Notes under the pieces: model-generated
What the model was told of the DNA's origin: nothing
The model's input: the letters and a program-made list of their open reading frames with translations, nothing else
The model's database searches: none
Position numbers and translations under genes: made by a program
Shown here: in pieces, positions 1 through 11,679 of the stretch
How positions within the stretch are numbered: position 1 is the first letter of the stretch
How the letters are laid out: each line of letters opens with the position of its first letter
From: Akebia trifoliata
Taxonomy: Eukaryota; Streptophyta; Magnoliopsida; Ranunculales; Lardizabalaceae
NCBI GenBank assembly: GCA_017979445.1
Contig: CM030706.1
Coordinates: 14,990,967 to 15,054,966 of the forward strand
Length of the DNA: 64,000 nt
Reading direction: 5' to 3'

Positions 1-803
1 AGTGATTGGTTGATTTGGGTTGTGGTTTATGGGTTAGGGTTGTGGGTTGGATAATGAATTGGATATGGTTAATGATTTGTGGGCTTTGTAGCGTTGGGCT
101 TGGGTTTTAGAAATGATTTTGGGTTTTAGGAATTGGTTGAGGGTTATTTTGGAAGTAAGTTGGTTTTAGATTTTAGGTGATGTGGGATTGAGTTAAGGTT
201 AGGGGGGAGGTGAGAAAGATAGATTTTAAACAATTGAGGGTTTATGGGCCTTAGGTGGGCTTAGGTTTTTTCGGATTCGGAGATGGAACGGTGAAGGGAT
301 AGGTATGGTAGGCGTCCCAAGTCTCATTTTTAAAATTTTTTTTTTTTGAGGTTTTTGAGATCATTGATTTGATCAGAAATGCCACGTGTTGGCAAATCGA
401 GCTTTTTGGGCCTGTTGAAGGATTTTATAGATTTTTTTGGATGTAAGCGTGGAGCGGTGAAGGTTGGGTCATCATAGGATGGGTCCGATCCCATTTGGTG
501 GGTCCCTTAGACCATTGGGTAGTCTTGGGGGCCTTGGTTCAATGAAATTGTCACTTTTTAACTCTTTGGGCCTTTGAGGCCCGTTGGCTTATTTTGTTCG
601 AAGATCAGTGTTTCGAATGGAGCGGAGCATGGCGAGCTTTTTGGTGGACCTACTAACCCATTGAGAGGTGTTAGAGGCTTTGATTTGTCAAAATGTCAAA
701 TTTTAATGCTTCGGGCGTTCGAGGCCCATTGGCCAAATTTATCAGAAAATCACTATTTTTGGGCCCTTTCAAGTGAGGGTCCGTTCAAATTGGGGTGTCT
801 ACA
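1..803 (-). repeat. 3' LTR of Tat element A (truncated by window start)
   Basis: This segment matches 15391-16208 almost base for base, so it is the second LTR of the element whose genes lie between. Its right end reads GGGGTGTCTACA; on the minus strand the LTR therefore begins TGTAGACACCCC, a normal TG start. Genes of the element run on the minus strand, making this the 3' LTR. About 1.4 kb of it lies left of the window. Confidence 0.9.
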
Positions 804-818
804 ACTACCCTTCTTTGC
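804..818 (-). other. Polypurine tract of element A
   Basis: The bases next to the 3' LTR are pyrimidine-rich on the plus strand (CTACCCTTCTTT), so purine-rich on the element's sense strand. This is the expected position of the plus-strand primer for reverse transcription. Confidence 0.6.
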
Positions 819-1322
819 AGGAATTGCGTGGAAAGAACTGCAAAGAATAGACTAAACCCCTATTTACACGGGTCAGAGAACTTTGTAAAACACGACTTCG
901 AATTTTTGACTAAATTGATGACTTTTGTAGAAAATAGCTACTCAAGCACGAGGTCTGACAGAGTCTTGCCTTATTAATTCTTTGATCTCGATGGCACGGA
1001 GCTCGTGTTAGATCTTGGATTTGATGAAAGTTTGATGAGTTTTGAAATTTGGATATTTTTTTTTTGTCGTGTTTTAACAAATCGGAGTTGAATGCAACTC
1101 GAAAGGATTTTTGAAATTCTTTTGATTTTTTTTGTTTTTTTATTTTTTTATTTATTTATTTATTTTTTATTTTCTATCTTACTTTATTTCTATCATAAGT
1201 TAACCCTCTCAGTTCATGCATTGTCCCTTGTAATGATGCCTTTGATCCTTTCAACTGTGCAAGCGATAAGGTTGTTAACAATTACCACCGATCTAAGAGA
1301 GAATTTTATTGTTGGAGTCGAA

Positions 1323-1949
1323 TCAAACAAGATCTGAAGGCAGGAGGGCTACATAGTCTGAGTCGCCCTCATTTGGAACCAGATTCATTGCAACAATATC
1401 AACATTAGCATAGACTACGAAAGAGCCTGTTGCATCGGTGCTACTCTTTTGCAATATCGAAATACTTTTTCGCACTTCTTGATTCATTATCACACTAATA
1501 TCTCTAGCTGGCATGTCACTAGCCATAACACTTGCAAGGCGTTCGCACTGTCGATTTAAGGTAGCAACCCATCGCTTTGCTACAGATCCAAGGTCAGAGT
1601 TAACCAGTGTTCTATATATACTGTGAACTGTTTTGTCATCCACTTCTACATGTTCGACCCATATGGCCTTAGAGTGACCATTTGGCATTTCTTGGATTAC
1701 ACAGCTTAATGACCTTCTTCAACATCTCAATATCGGGCTAGGACACAAATGATCCAAGGAAACATCGACCACCATCCAAATCCCCTCGGCATGTTGTTCA
1801 CAATGCCTTACAAAGAAACTCTCTCAAGTCGGAACCGAATGTGAAGGGACTTGAAATTCTGCTATCATCACTTGAAGGGCTCCATTGTAGTTTTCTGCTA
1901 CGCTTAGTGAGTCGTGATACTTTGGATGTTGAGGTGGTGATGAGCTAGG
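1323..1949 (-). pseudogene. Captured HD-ZIP IV START-domain fragment (PDF2/ATML1-like)
   Basis: One minus-strand frame reads as a plant HD-ZIP class IV START domain. Visible pieces, in order, are AENYNGALQVM, AEFQVP, a stretch ending CEQHAEGIW, VVDVSLD, VIQEMPNG, WVEHVEVDD, AKRWVATLNRQCERLASVMA, then after a jump STDATGSF, VDIVAMN and DYVALLPS. These follow the order of PROTODERMAL FACTOR2/ATML1 proteins, which control epidermal identity and bind lipids through START. About 110 residues between the RKS and SILQ pieces are missing. Two in-frame TGA codons stand where the family has Arg (CGA to TGA would explain both). No homeodomain or leucine zipper is present. It sits between integrase and 3' LTR of element A, in sense with the element, so it looks like host transcript sequence captured by a retrotransposon. 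It is not an active gene. Confidence 0.85.
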
Positions 1950-3470
1950 CTACTCGGATTAGTGCTTTGGAGGAACGCCTTGACTCATTTTCAATTTCTT
2001 ACAATGATGCTTGATCGACTACGTTGTATTCCCACTTTTTGTATTTTCTTGTCATTATCTGAATGTATGCAAAATGTTGAAAGATTAATGCAAAGAAAAT
2101 AGGTTTTGTACTTCTTGGCCTCAGGTGTATCTAATGATTTGAAAACTTGAAGTTTTAATAAGTTCTAGATTTTTCATCATCGATCGAAATAGTAGTTTTT
2201 TTTTTTTTTTTTTTTTTAATTTTATGAAATGTCTGTATCAAATGAGTACAATAAATTCAGGGTTTGTAAAATCTTTGGTTGTGACGATCTTGGTGTTTTT
2301 GCCAACCACAAAGGATATAAATGTCAATTGTTCTTTCGGTTCCTTCTGAGTCATTCCCAGTGCCCTAGTATTGGAAGACTATTATCTGTTTGGGGTCTCG
2401 GGATTCTTGGAAAGATTTTGCCGTTCACAGTTTATACTCTTGAGGGCCAAGAGCTTTTTTTTTTTTTATTGATTTTTTTTTTGTTCACCCTTATTGCCCC
2501 TGGTACCAATTACGGTTTTCACCAGACCCGGTTTCCACATTTTTTCTCATCGACGTCCTTTTTGGGTTTTCATCGTGCCGGTAGCTTTGATCTTGCCATA
2601 GTCTGATTTTTTACTCATAGCGCCCTTTCGGGTTTTCACTATGCCCTTTCAGATTATGCTTATATATTTTTTTGATTTTTATTTTACAGTTCTGCTCGGA
2701 GTCTCTGTGTCTTTGTGGGTTGGTGACTCAAGTTGAGCTGCGAGATCGGCAACTCTACTCTTGTAGTGGCACTCTTTCTTGAGTAATCGATCTAGATTCC
2801 CTTCTCGAGTTTGCTGACGTCTATTCGTGGTTTGGCAACTCAAGTTGAGCCGCGAGATCGGCTACTTTACACTTCGAGTACTCTCTTTTTTCGAATATCC
2901 GACCTATTCCCCTCTCGAGTCTTCCAACGACTAATAAGACTTTGGAGGTCCAGACCAAGTCGCAAGATCATTGGTGCTAATACTGTCATTATGTTGCCTT
3001 AGAACTTTCCCTGATCAAAAAGGACTTTTGTTGGGACGAAACGTTGGCTTAGGCTTATGGTAGTGGAAGGTTACAAAAGATTAAGGTCTAGAGGGTTAGA
3101 CTTGGGGTTCGTCTATTTTTATTTTGAAAAGGTGATCTGTGTCTCCTCTCCAGCGTCTCTCGAGCTTGTTTAGGCTGGAGATTTGGGTCGAGCTCAGATC
3201 AAGTGTCCAAGTTTTTGACTTTTTTTGATTTTTTGTATTTTTAGCCGTTCACAGTTTATCCTCATGCGGGCTAGGAGTATTTTGATGCTTTTGCTTTGAT
3301 TTTCTTTTATCCCTCCCTTTTTTTTATATTGCTTTTGTATTGTTTTGTAGTTATTGACTTGCCCCAGTCTTAGGTTAAGAAATGAACGTGATGGCTCAAA
3401 AAGGCTAACTAGGGTTGGATAGTTTGTTTGGGATAGCAAAGATGGCCTTTTGTCATCTCAGGGTCAGATT
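1950..3470 (-). other. Non-coding 3' region of element A
   Basis: No coding frame is supported here. The stretch contains T homopolymers (2197-2218, 2456-2480), two copies of a GCCGTTCACAGTTTAT motif (near 2421 and 3243), and a two-copy direct repeat. It separates the pol stop from the captured START fragment and lengthens the 3' end, as is common in Tat elements. Confidence 0.6.
2717..2925. repeat. Two-copy tandem duplication, about 100 bp
   Basis: Two diverged adjacent copies share ACTCAAGTTGAGC, GCGAGATCGGC, ACTCT and CCTCTCGAGT in the same order. It is a local duplication inside the 3' region of element A. Confidence 0.6.
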
Positions 3471-4640
3471 TCAGGTGTAATATTTCTTGACAGTGTCAGC
3501 ATTGATCGGTTGCGGGAAGACTTGTCCGTCCATCTTCGTAAGGATTAGAGCTCCTCTTGTCATTACTTTCTTCACGATGAATGGTCCCTCGTAGTTTGGT
3601 CTGAATTTTCCTCTAGCATCTTCTTAGATTGGCAGGATCTTCTTCAGTACGAGGTCTCCTGATGAGAAATGTCTGGGTTTGACCTTCTTATTGTAGGCAC
3701 GAGCTATTCGTCGCTGATAGATTTGTCCGTGACAAATGGCTGCTAGACGTTTTTCTTCGATTAGATTTAACTGGTTGAACCACGCTTGAATCCATTCAGC
3801 TTCATCTAACTCTGCTTCTTTTAAGATTCGGAGGGAGGAAATCTCAACCTCTACGGGTAAGACTGCTTCCATTCCGTAGATCAACGAATATGGAGTTGCC
3901 TCAGTCGAAGTTCTGAACGAGGTTCGATAGGCGTGCAGTGCAAAAGACAACATGTCATGCCAGTCTTTGTACGTAACCGCCATCTTCTCGATGATCTTCT
4001 TGATGTTCTTGTTGGCTGCCTCGACTGCTCCATTCATCTTTGGTCTGTACGGTACAGAGTTATTGTGAGTAATCTGGAAATTTTCACACATCTTGATCAT
4101 ATCTCTGTTCTTGAAGTTCTTGGCATTAACCGTTACTAGCCCACTGGGAAGCCCATATCTGTAGATAATGCTGTTTTTGACAAATTTCAGGACTTTATTT
4201 TTTGTGACGTTGGCATACGAGGCAGCTTCTACCCATTTGGTGAAGTAGTCGATAGCCACTAAGATGAAGCGATGCCCATTTGCAGCTTTAGGTGAGATTG
4301 GCCCGATGACGTCCATTCCCTATAGTGAGAAGGGCTAAGGAGTGGTCATATTATGTAGCTCTAAAGGTGGAGCATTGATCTTGTTGGCGTAGATCTGGCA
4401 CAGATGGCATTTACGAACATGCTGATATCAGTCACTTTCCATTGTTGTCCAGTAATATCCCATCCGCACAATCATCTTTGCTAGCATATGACCATTCATA
4501 TGGGGTCCACAGACTCCACCATGTACGGTCCCTATTAGTCGTTTTGCTTCTGCTTCTGCTACGCATCGGAGTAAGACTTCGTGATGTGATTTCTTGTACA
4601 GGATGCCATTGCTGATGAAGAATTGCCCTGCCAATTTCTG
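3471..4640 (-). pseudogene. Element A integrase (Tat lineage), inactive
   Basis: Integrase inserts retrotransposon cDNA into the host genome. The zinc-finger half is seen at about 4430-4600 (HGGVCGPHMNGHM, then CHLCQ). The catalytic core follows (MDVIGP, DYFTKWVEA, GAVEAANKN), then a C-terminal part ending KKYYT and a TGA at 3471-3473. The D,D(35)E triad is broken: the first Asp and the Glu are present with correct spacing, but the second Asp is Val (codon at 4128-4130). A stop near 3625 and another between the zinc finger and core also interrupt it. It shares a frame with the end of the second RNase H upstream. Confidence 0.9.
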
Positions 4641-5571
4641 GATAGTTCTGCGATCATTTGATGTTGCATCTGAGGGAAAGGTTCGATCCTCGAGATATGC
4701 CCTGATGTTAGAGTACCAAGGCTTTTCTTTGGATTCTTCTACTTCGACGGGAAGACAGTAAGCCAGCTCATTTTGAATTCCAATCTCAATTGGGTCGATG
4801 ATCAGATCTTCTGAAATACTAATCATGGAAGCAAGTGTAGCTAGTGCATCGGCGAACTGGTTCTTAGCTCTTGGCATATATGTAAATGAGATTCTGTCAA
4901 AGCGTGAGCTTAGTTCTTCTAGATACTCATGGTAAGGGACCAGTCTCTGTTCTCGGGTCTTCCACTCTCTAGTCGTCTGATAGACTACTAAGCTTGAATC
5001 TTCGAAAACATTTCTCATCTACCTCGAGATCTAGTGCTACTTTTAACCCTGCTATGCATGCTTCGTATTCAGCCTCGTTGTTAAAGCAGTGGAATTTCAA
5101 TCTGATAGCGATTGGTATATGGGACCCATCTGGTTTAACCAAAACTACCCCTATTTCGTTTCCTTTCTGATTGGCTGCTCCGTCGAAGTACATCTTCCAA
5201 CCTGGTTCTTTGTCATCATCATCGTTTCCAATCTCGGTAAATAATATAGCTTCATCCGGGAAATTCATCTTTAACGGCTCGTAGTCAGGCAATGGGTGCT
5301 CGACGAGGTGGTCCGCGATGGCTTTTTGAGTGACATAGGTGATGTCAAACTCAAATAACAATAACTGCCATTTTGTTGTGCGACCTGTTAGTGCTGGTTT
5401 TTCGAATAGGTATTTCAGGGGGTCCATCCTGGCAATAAGCATAGTCGAGTAGCTGAGCAAATAATGACGCAGTCGTTGAGATGCCCAGACTAATGCACAG
5501 CAAGTCTTCTCAAGTGTCGAATATTTTGCCTCATACTCGGTGAATTTCTTGCTGAGATAATAGATGGCCTG
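4641..5571 (-). pseudogene. Element A dual RNase H region
   Basis: Two RNase H modules follow each other. The first is the Ty3-type RNase H (EYEAKYSTLEKTC then MDPLKYLFEKPAL), degraded around its catalytic positions. The second is the extra archaeal-like RNase H (WKMYFDGAANQKGN, NNEAEYEACIAGL, and NQFADALATLASM after a frame change near 4990-5018). This second RNase H is a known hallmark of the plant Tat lineage, including Ogre, and is the main reason for that classification. The acidic linker IGNDDDDKEPG separates the modules. Confidence 0.88.
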
Positions 5572-6784
5572 TTATTTCTGTCCTGATTTATCGTGTTGCC
5601 CTAGCACACACCCCATAGATGTTTCTTGTACCGAGATGTACATCAGCAGAGGTCGCCCTGGAGTAAGAGGGACTAAAACTGGTGGATTGAGCAGATATTG
5701 CTTGATCTTGTCGAATGCTTCCTGACAGTCTTTGTTCCACTTTTTCGGCGTATCTTTCGTCAGTAACTTGAAGACTGGCTCACAGATGGGTGTGAGCTGA
5801 GCTATGAACCGACTAATATACTGTATTCTCCCCAGAAAGCCCTGAACGTCTTTTTCTGTGACAGGTGCTTTCATCTCGAGGATATATTTAGTCTTAGCCG
5901 GATCTATTTCAATGCCCCTTCTGCTGACGATGAACCCCAGTAGCTTGCTCGATGTTGCCCCGAACACACATTTTACCAGATTTAGCCTCAAACTGTACTT
6001 TCTGAGTCTATCGAACAACTTCTTCAGATTCACCAGATGGTCTTCTTCAATGTCGGATTTAGCAATCATGTCATCTACGTAGACCTCCATTTCCTTATGG
6101 ATCATATCGTGGAATAATGCGGTCATTGCTCGTTGGTAAGTTGCCCCTGCGTTCTTCAGCCCGAATGGCATGACTTTGTAGTGGACCCCATGGAGTGATG
6201 AATGCAGTTTTCTCCTGGTCTTCTTCTGTCATTTTTATCTGATTATAGCTTGAGAAGCCATCCATGAACTAGAACATGCCGTGCCCTGCTGTATTATCGA
6301 CTAGAGTGTCGATATATGGTAGCGAAAAATCATCCTTAAGACTGGCCTTGTTCAAGTCTCGGTAGTCAACACACATGCGTACTTTTCTGTCTTTCTTTGG
6401 TACCAGGACGATGTTAGCTAGCCATTCTGGATACGTAGAAACTGTAAGAAATCCCACTTTGACCTTGAGAGTCCATTCAGGCTTCAGTCTTCTCAATTTC
6501 TGCTTGGTTGGTTTACTTTCAAAAGCGATTGGCAACTTGTGAACGACGAGATCTGTATCTAATCCAAGCATATCTCTGTATGACCATGCGAAGACGTCCT
6601 GATAGTTCTGTAGGAATTCGACCATTTCTCCTTTTTGTTCTGACGTTAATAAAACTCCTATTTTGACAATTCGTGGGTCCTCTTCGGTACCAAGGTTGAT
6701 TAAGTCTGTATCCTCGATGTTCGGCTGAACACCTCTCTCGTGACGTTCTACCAAATCTTTGATTTCTTTGGGTGGGTATTCCAT
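5572..6784 (-). pseudogene. Element A reverse transcriptase
   Basis: RT copies element RNA into DNA. Visible motifs are DVFAWSYRDM (pre-RT), NIVLVPKKDRKVRMCVDYRDLNKA, FMDGFSSYNQI near 6215-6265, MPFGLKNAGATYQ at 6171, and the catalytic box YVDD at about 6070-6081. The connection domain follows (GFLGRIQYISRFI). The reading frame changes between 6180 and 6260, and a TAG precedes FMDG, so no intact enzyme can be made. Motif spacing fits Ty3 RT. Confidence 0.92.
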
Positions 6785-7550
6785 CTCGTCCTAAGATTCT
6801 TCTTCTATCCCCATGAGGTCGAAGTCGAGTTCAAGATCGAAATCATACTCGTCCCTTTCAAATTCTGTTTTATCTGGGTACTCATTTGATGAAGACAGAT
6901 CCCTTGAAAACTATTTTTTTGGTTTTTGAAAAATAAATTTTTTTTTTGTAATTTTGAAAGCTTTTTCATTTTTTTGATTTTTGATTTTTTTACTTTCTGA
7001 GAAATATTTTTTTTTTGTGATTTTCTGGATACCTGAAATAAGAAGAACAATCATGCAAACTTGTTAATAGGGAGCCCCCAAAACAGTCTTTACCCGAGGA
7101 CGAGGACGAGGGCTCGTTATGATCCTCGGGCAAATTGATGTCGCCTAACGGCATTTTTTTAGAGGCCTCGACAGCTTCAAGTGTCAATGGGAATTCCTCC
7201 CAGTTGTGCAATGTTTCCCCTTCTCTGAGGGGGCGGATGAGATGAGCAAGTGATTTGTTGGATGATTTGGATGGTGGTTCAGAGATGACTATGATCTCCG
7301 ATTGATTGTTGTTAGATTGGGGCATAGTCCCTCCCAAGCTCGGCTGGATGACTACTGATGCCCAGTCAATGCCTGATGAAAATGGTGAGTTGTTCTCTTG
7401 GTTGGTAGTGACCTCTACTTTAGTGATTTTTGGAGCAATCTCTGATTGACTTTCATTGGAATCCCCATTGAATAGAACATCAATGCCTTCTTCGAAGGAT
7501 GATTGGGACTCTATGATTGGGTCTTCTTGAATGTGCACTGGTTTGGGGTT
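6785..7550 (-). pseudogene. Element A acidic/serine-rich PR-RT linker
   Basis: This low-complexity spacer between protease and RT contains the recognisable run LAHLIRPLREGETLHNWEE and a DINLPEDHNEPSSSSSG tail. It carries no catalytic motif. Around 6905-7015 it runs into A homopolymers on the sense strand, and the pol frame changes there, which fits slippage indels. Confidence 0.6.
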
Positions 7551-8588
7551 TACCCTTTTTGGCTTTTTTGCTGACGATGGTTCTGATAAGCTGTCGGGTC
7601 TGGCATGTGATCTTGGGAAGCTAACACTGATGTGAGGGACTCGGCCTAGATTCCAGATGTTCGGTTCACGGTTTTACCTTCTCGCTAATCGAAGCTCTTT
7701 TTTCTTTTCGTTCATTTCTGTTATATCCCTTTTTGTGGGCCCAAACCCCAAACCGAAATAAGGATTAGGCCTTTTTGCTTCGACTGGTGTAGCTCTTCCT
7801 CTTCCTCCCGGTCCTAACCCTTGCTTGGGTCGATAGCCTGCCCTTTTCATGATCCGACCAATCATCAGACTTGTTCTTGAAAGTTTTGCCTTTGTCTTCC
7901 CCTTTCCTTTCTCGATGTGATTGACAGCAGCGAATTGGTAAGAGTGGTAGAGTGCCTTGTCCTTCGTCATTTCGATATCAATAAATGGCACATCTGGAGC
8001 TCTCCCAGCCGGGATAAGGTTCTCTGCAAATACTGATATCATCATCTACCCCATGATAAATTTGACTCTTTGGTGCAATGAAAAAGGTACAGCTTCGACA
8101 ATGTGGATCCAAGGTCTGCCCAGTAACAAGTTGAAGGTCGTTGGTATTTCCATGACTTCAAATGTCACTTCTAAGGTGCAAGGACCTATTGTGATTGGTA
8201 GGTCTACCTCTTCCAGTGAATCCCTTCTTGAGCTATCAAAACCTCAAACAACCTTGTTGTTGGGTTTCACATACGACCAATCGGCGTTGAGTTTCCGTAA
8301 GGTTTCAAGCGGACAGACGCTAAGCGCTGAGCCATTATCAATCAATACTCTGGTGACCATCATGCCCTTGCATATGACCATGATGTTCAGTGGTTCGATG
8401 TACCCTGTTCCCTCGGGCGTAAATTCATTCTCCGTGAAAATGATAGGGTTGGGGGCCATGATTTGGCCAACCGTTTGTTCCAACTACGTCGGTGAGGTGG
8501 TTGCGGGTACATGTGATCTCCCCAGAACTCTCAGTAGTGCCTCTTGGTGCTCTTTAGATTTTTGTATCAATCCCAGAATACTGATTTG
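7551..8588 (-). pseudogene. Element A aspartic protease with G-patch-like tail
   Basis: The retroviral-type protease matures gag-pol. The active-site box is VLIDNGSALSVCP (about 8300-8340), with Asn where DTG/DSG enzymes have Thr or Ser, a variant frequent in plant Ty3 elements. The flap and C-terminal box NLLLGRPWIH lies at about 8090-8120. After a TAG near 8046 the frame continues into a glycine-rich segment (AGYRPKQGLGPGGRG, about 7800-7850) resembling a G-patch RNA-binding motif. Another TAG falls near 8487. Confidence 0.8.
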
Positions 8589-9355
8589 AGCTGGCTACTT
8601 GTTTAGTCTGTCTACTATATTATGCTCGCTCTTGAGAACAAGCTTAACAAAGTCTGCAGCTTCCTTGTCTGTCACCTTCACCTTTTCTTCCATCTTCTCC
8701 TCCTTATACAGCTTACCCTTTCCCTTAGCTTGCCTTTTTTCTTCATCAATTACCTCTTTCGCAGTCTCTTCCTTTTCTTCCTTGACATTCGCCCCATTTT
8801 TTGACAATTTTTGGCATTTTCCTGCCCTTGTCATATAGCCGATGTCAGCCACTATTGTTTCCTTCTTTGTTTCGACCCCCGCTGTTGTGGTAATAGTGGT
8901 CTCATAGCTCCAAGGGACTGCCTGCTCGAAACTATAGGGGAATGGTTTAGGTGAGCGTATGGTTATGAGAGATGGATCGGGTTTCACATTGAGGATAAGG
9001 GGTGGTGGTGGTGATTTAGAGGTAGTGGTAGTAGGAGGAGTTGTGTGAGGGACTAATGGAGTATATGGAATGACGAGTGGTGGACGTGGAGACGAAGTGT
9101 ATGGTATGTGAAGGGGGGTCGAGTTGATCCTTGAGAATATGGTGGTACGTAAGGTATGACAAGGGGAGATCGGGTCGAATTTTGATGATGGGTGATCCGT
9201 AAGGTATGACTAAGGGTGGTCGGGTAGTCATATTTTGATGAGTGGGATGGATGGTGAGGTCGGCCAATCTGAGTGGTGGCAGTGAATTTTGGGATGCGTT
9301 AGTTGTGTAGTGGTTGACTGTGTTAACCGTTGATGCCTTGGATTCCTCGGTTAAT
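8589..9355 (-). pseudogene. Element A gag-pro junction, proline- and lysine-rich
   Basis: The segment has a Pro/Thr-rich run followed by the conserved SPKPFPYSFEQAVPWSYE and GYMTRAGKCQ, then a Lys/Glu-rich coil ending EHNIVDRLNK. These are typical between gag and protease of plant Tat-type polyproteins. The gag and pol frames differ, and the switch occurs near 9000-9016; decay and programmed shifting cannot be separated here. Confidence 0.7.
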
Positions 9356-11061
9356 CAGACTCTGATTTTTATCCCAATGGGTGCTATCAAGTTAGAAGGA
9401 TTAAAGTTGAGTTCTCCGTCGATGACATTCACCCTGTGCCCACACCCCTCTCCATTGTGAGTAGGTAAGGGGTTTTGATTGATGTTCTGTGGTTGGGGTA
9501 GGTTAGCAGGCCCATCCAGGATGAGAGTTTTTTTATAGATCAGGTTCTGTACTTGATGCTTGAGCTGCCAGCATTGGTCTGTAGAGTGCCCTGGTGCACC
9601 CATGTGGAATTCACAGAATAAATTGGGGTTGTACCCTGGCCCTTTGGCAGCCTCAGGATTTGGCGGACATTTTGCAAGATACTCACCCCTGAGTAAGATT
9701 GGCAGTAATTCCGACAGTGTCATAGGTAATCTGATAAATACTCTGTTTACTCTGTTGGGTCGTGCCTGTTGGTTATGCCAATATAATGGTGCTTGCTGTG
9801 CAACTGGTGGAGGATTTGCCCTGAATTGATTTTGAGGTGGAGGGTTCCATGTTGGTGGTGCTAGTGCCCATGAAGTTGACGGTGCTTGTGGTCTCGGTAC
9901 TGGTGAAGGGATGAAGAGGGGTCGATTTGGCTGTATGTTATTGACCTAAGTTTCTTCCCTCTTCTTTCCCGTAGGCACTGGCTTTCTCTGAGAAGGAATT
10001 CTTGTAGTTGTCCCTAGGCTCGTGAAATCGAATATCAGACCGGTTCGGATCCCGTCCTAGACCCGATCCACCACTTGTACCAGGTTCGAGAATGTGCCTG
10101 TGGTGTGCCCCACCAGATGAGTATAGAAGGCATGCCCTAGTGTCGAGATAAACGTAGTGTTCATCTCTTGGTCTGTCATTGCAGGCCTTACTTGTGAGGC
10201 GGACTCTCGCCATCTCTGTGCATACTCTTTCACCGTTTCCCTCTACTTCCTTGTCATTTTGGCCATGTCGTTTCAATCTAGCCCCACATCAGTATTGAAC
10301 CGGTAATTTTGCCCGAACATTTTAGCTAAGTCCGGCCAGTTCTTAATGAGTGAGTGATCCAATCTGGAAAACCATTTGAGTGCCGGCCCTGTCAGACTCC
10401 TCTGAAACAACTACACTAACAACCTGTCATCCTCGCCATATTGGCACATAGAACCACAATATAACTTCAGATGCGACAGCGGACACCCTACTCCGTTATA
10501 CTTTTCGAACTCCGGACACTTGAACTTGGCCGGTAATTGAGCATTGGGGTAAAAACAGAGGTCCTTGAACCGAGTTCCACTCATCGTATTGAGGCCCTTC
10601 ATTATTCTCTTCTCTTCCTAAAGAGACTCGATTTGCTGAGCCAATTTTTCGTCTGTTGCACTCTTGGCCTCTGTGGCTCTATATTCACATTCGTCATCAG
10701 GAATGACCACAGGGGGTGGTCGATTCTATGGAATATAGAGCGGGGGCCCCTGGTATTCAGGCGCTGTAGGAGGCATTATGGTCTGTGATCCCTGTGGAGG
10801 TTGCTCGAGTAAATCCTGATTTGATCCAGATGCATGTTGCTGTATTGTTTGAGCTTGTATGATGCTGGCATTGGCTAACACCTCATTTACTATCTTTTCT
10901 TGCCTTTCGATTATTTTCAATAATGCTGTGATTTGTGGATCGATGCCTGACATTTCGGCTACTGAGGGTTGTGTTGGTTCAGAAGAACTCATGGTAACTG
11001 TAGATGATCTTAGAAAATATGGAGGTACTTCTGGCTGCTTGTATTTCTTTCGCTTGGCCAC
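9356..11061 (-). pseudogene. Element A gag
   Basis: Gag forms the virus-like particle that packages element RNA. One frame runs from ATG 11061 to about 9356 and carries the gag core (FKCPEFEKYNGVGCP, SHLKLYC, SLTGPALKWFSRLDHS, TVKEYAQRWRESASQV, then TLGHAFYTHLVGHT) and a zinc-knuckle-like CEFHMGAPGHSTDQC at about 9575-9620. The frame is broken only by nonsense codons (for example at 10726-10728, near 10410, near 10280, and near 9950), not indels, so it decayed mainly by point mutation. A second ATG at 10992 (MSSSEPTQ) is another possible start. Confidence 0.88.
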
Positions 11062-11169
11062 TTGTGGGTACAGAAGACCAAGCGTTACTATCTTGTTTAC
11101 AAAAAATGAAGATGCATGATGTTTTATTAGATCAGGTAAAGTTGTTTATTATGAGTTTTGACGAAAAAA

Positions 11170-11640
11170 TAATTTCTCGACGCGGAGCCGGCATCAACAC
11201 GGAGTTGGTAGAACATTTTACAAAAGAATTACATCAGCACGGAGCTGGCATCGACACGGAGTCGGTAAAATATTTTTGAAAATGAAATTAACATCAGCAC
11301 GGAGCTGGCATCGACACGGAGTCGAGAAAATATTTTGAAAAGGTAATTTCATCAGCACGGAGCTAGGATTGACACAGAGTCGGGAAAAATATTTTGAAAG
11401 TGAAATTATCTCAGTACGGAGTTGGCATCGACACGGAGTCGGCATCAACACAGAGTTGGCATCAGCATGGAGCTGGCATCGACATGGAGTCGAGAAAGCA
11501 TTTTGAAAAAGATAGTTTCATCAGCACGGAGCTGGCATCGACACGGAGTCGAAAAAACGTTTTGAAAAGGTAATTTCATCAGCACGGAGCTGGCATCGAC
11601 ACGGAGTCGGGAAAACATTTTGAAAAAATAATTTTTAAGA
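11170..11640 (-). repeat. Leader minisatellite 1, about 58-64 bp units
   Basis: About seven to eight copies of a unit with GCACGGAGCTGGCATCGACA, CGGAGTCG and a spacer near AAATATTTTGAAAA lie just upstream of gag. Copies around 11440-11490 are partly doubled. It is open by chance in some frames, but these peptides resemble no gag. Confidence 0.9.
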
Positions 11641-11679
11641 TAAATCAAGTTGGAACACCCATGTTTTTGATAGCCTCCA

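Noticed and set aside
9938..10276. 112-codon minus-strand frame
   Set aside because: It is an out-of-frame reading of element A gag; the true frame reads TVKEYAQRWRESASQV.
11218..11648. Repeated TPCRCQLRAD-type peptide frames on the minus strand
   Set aside because: They are translations of the 58-64-bp tandem repeat upstream of gag, not a protein family.
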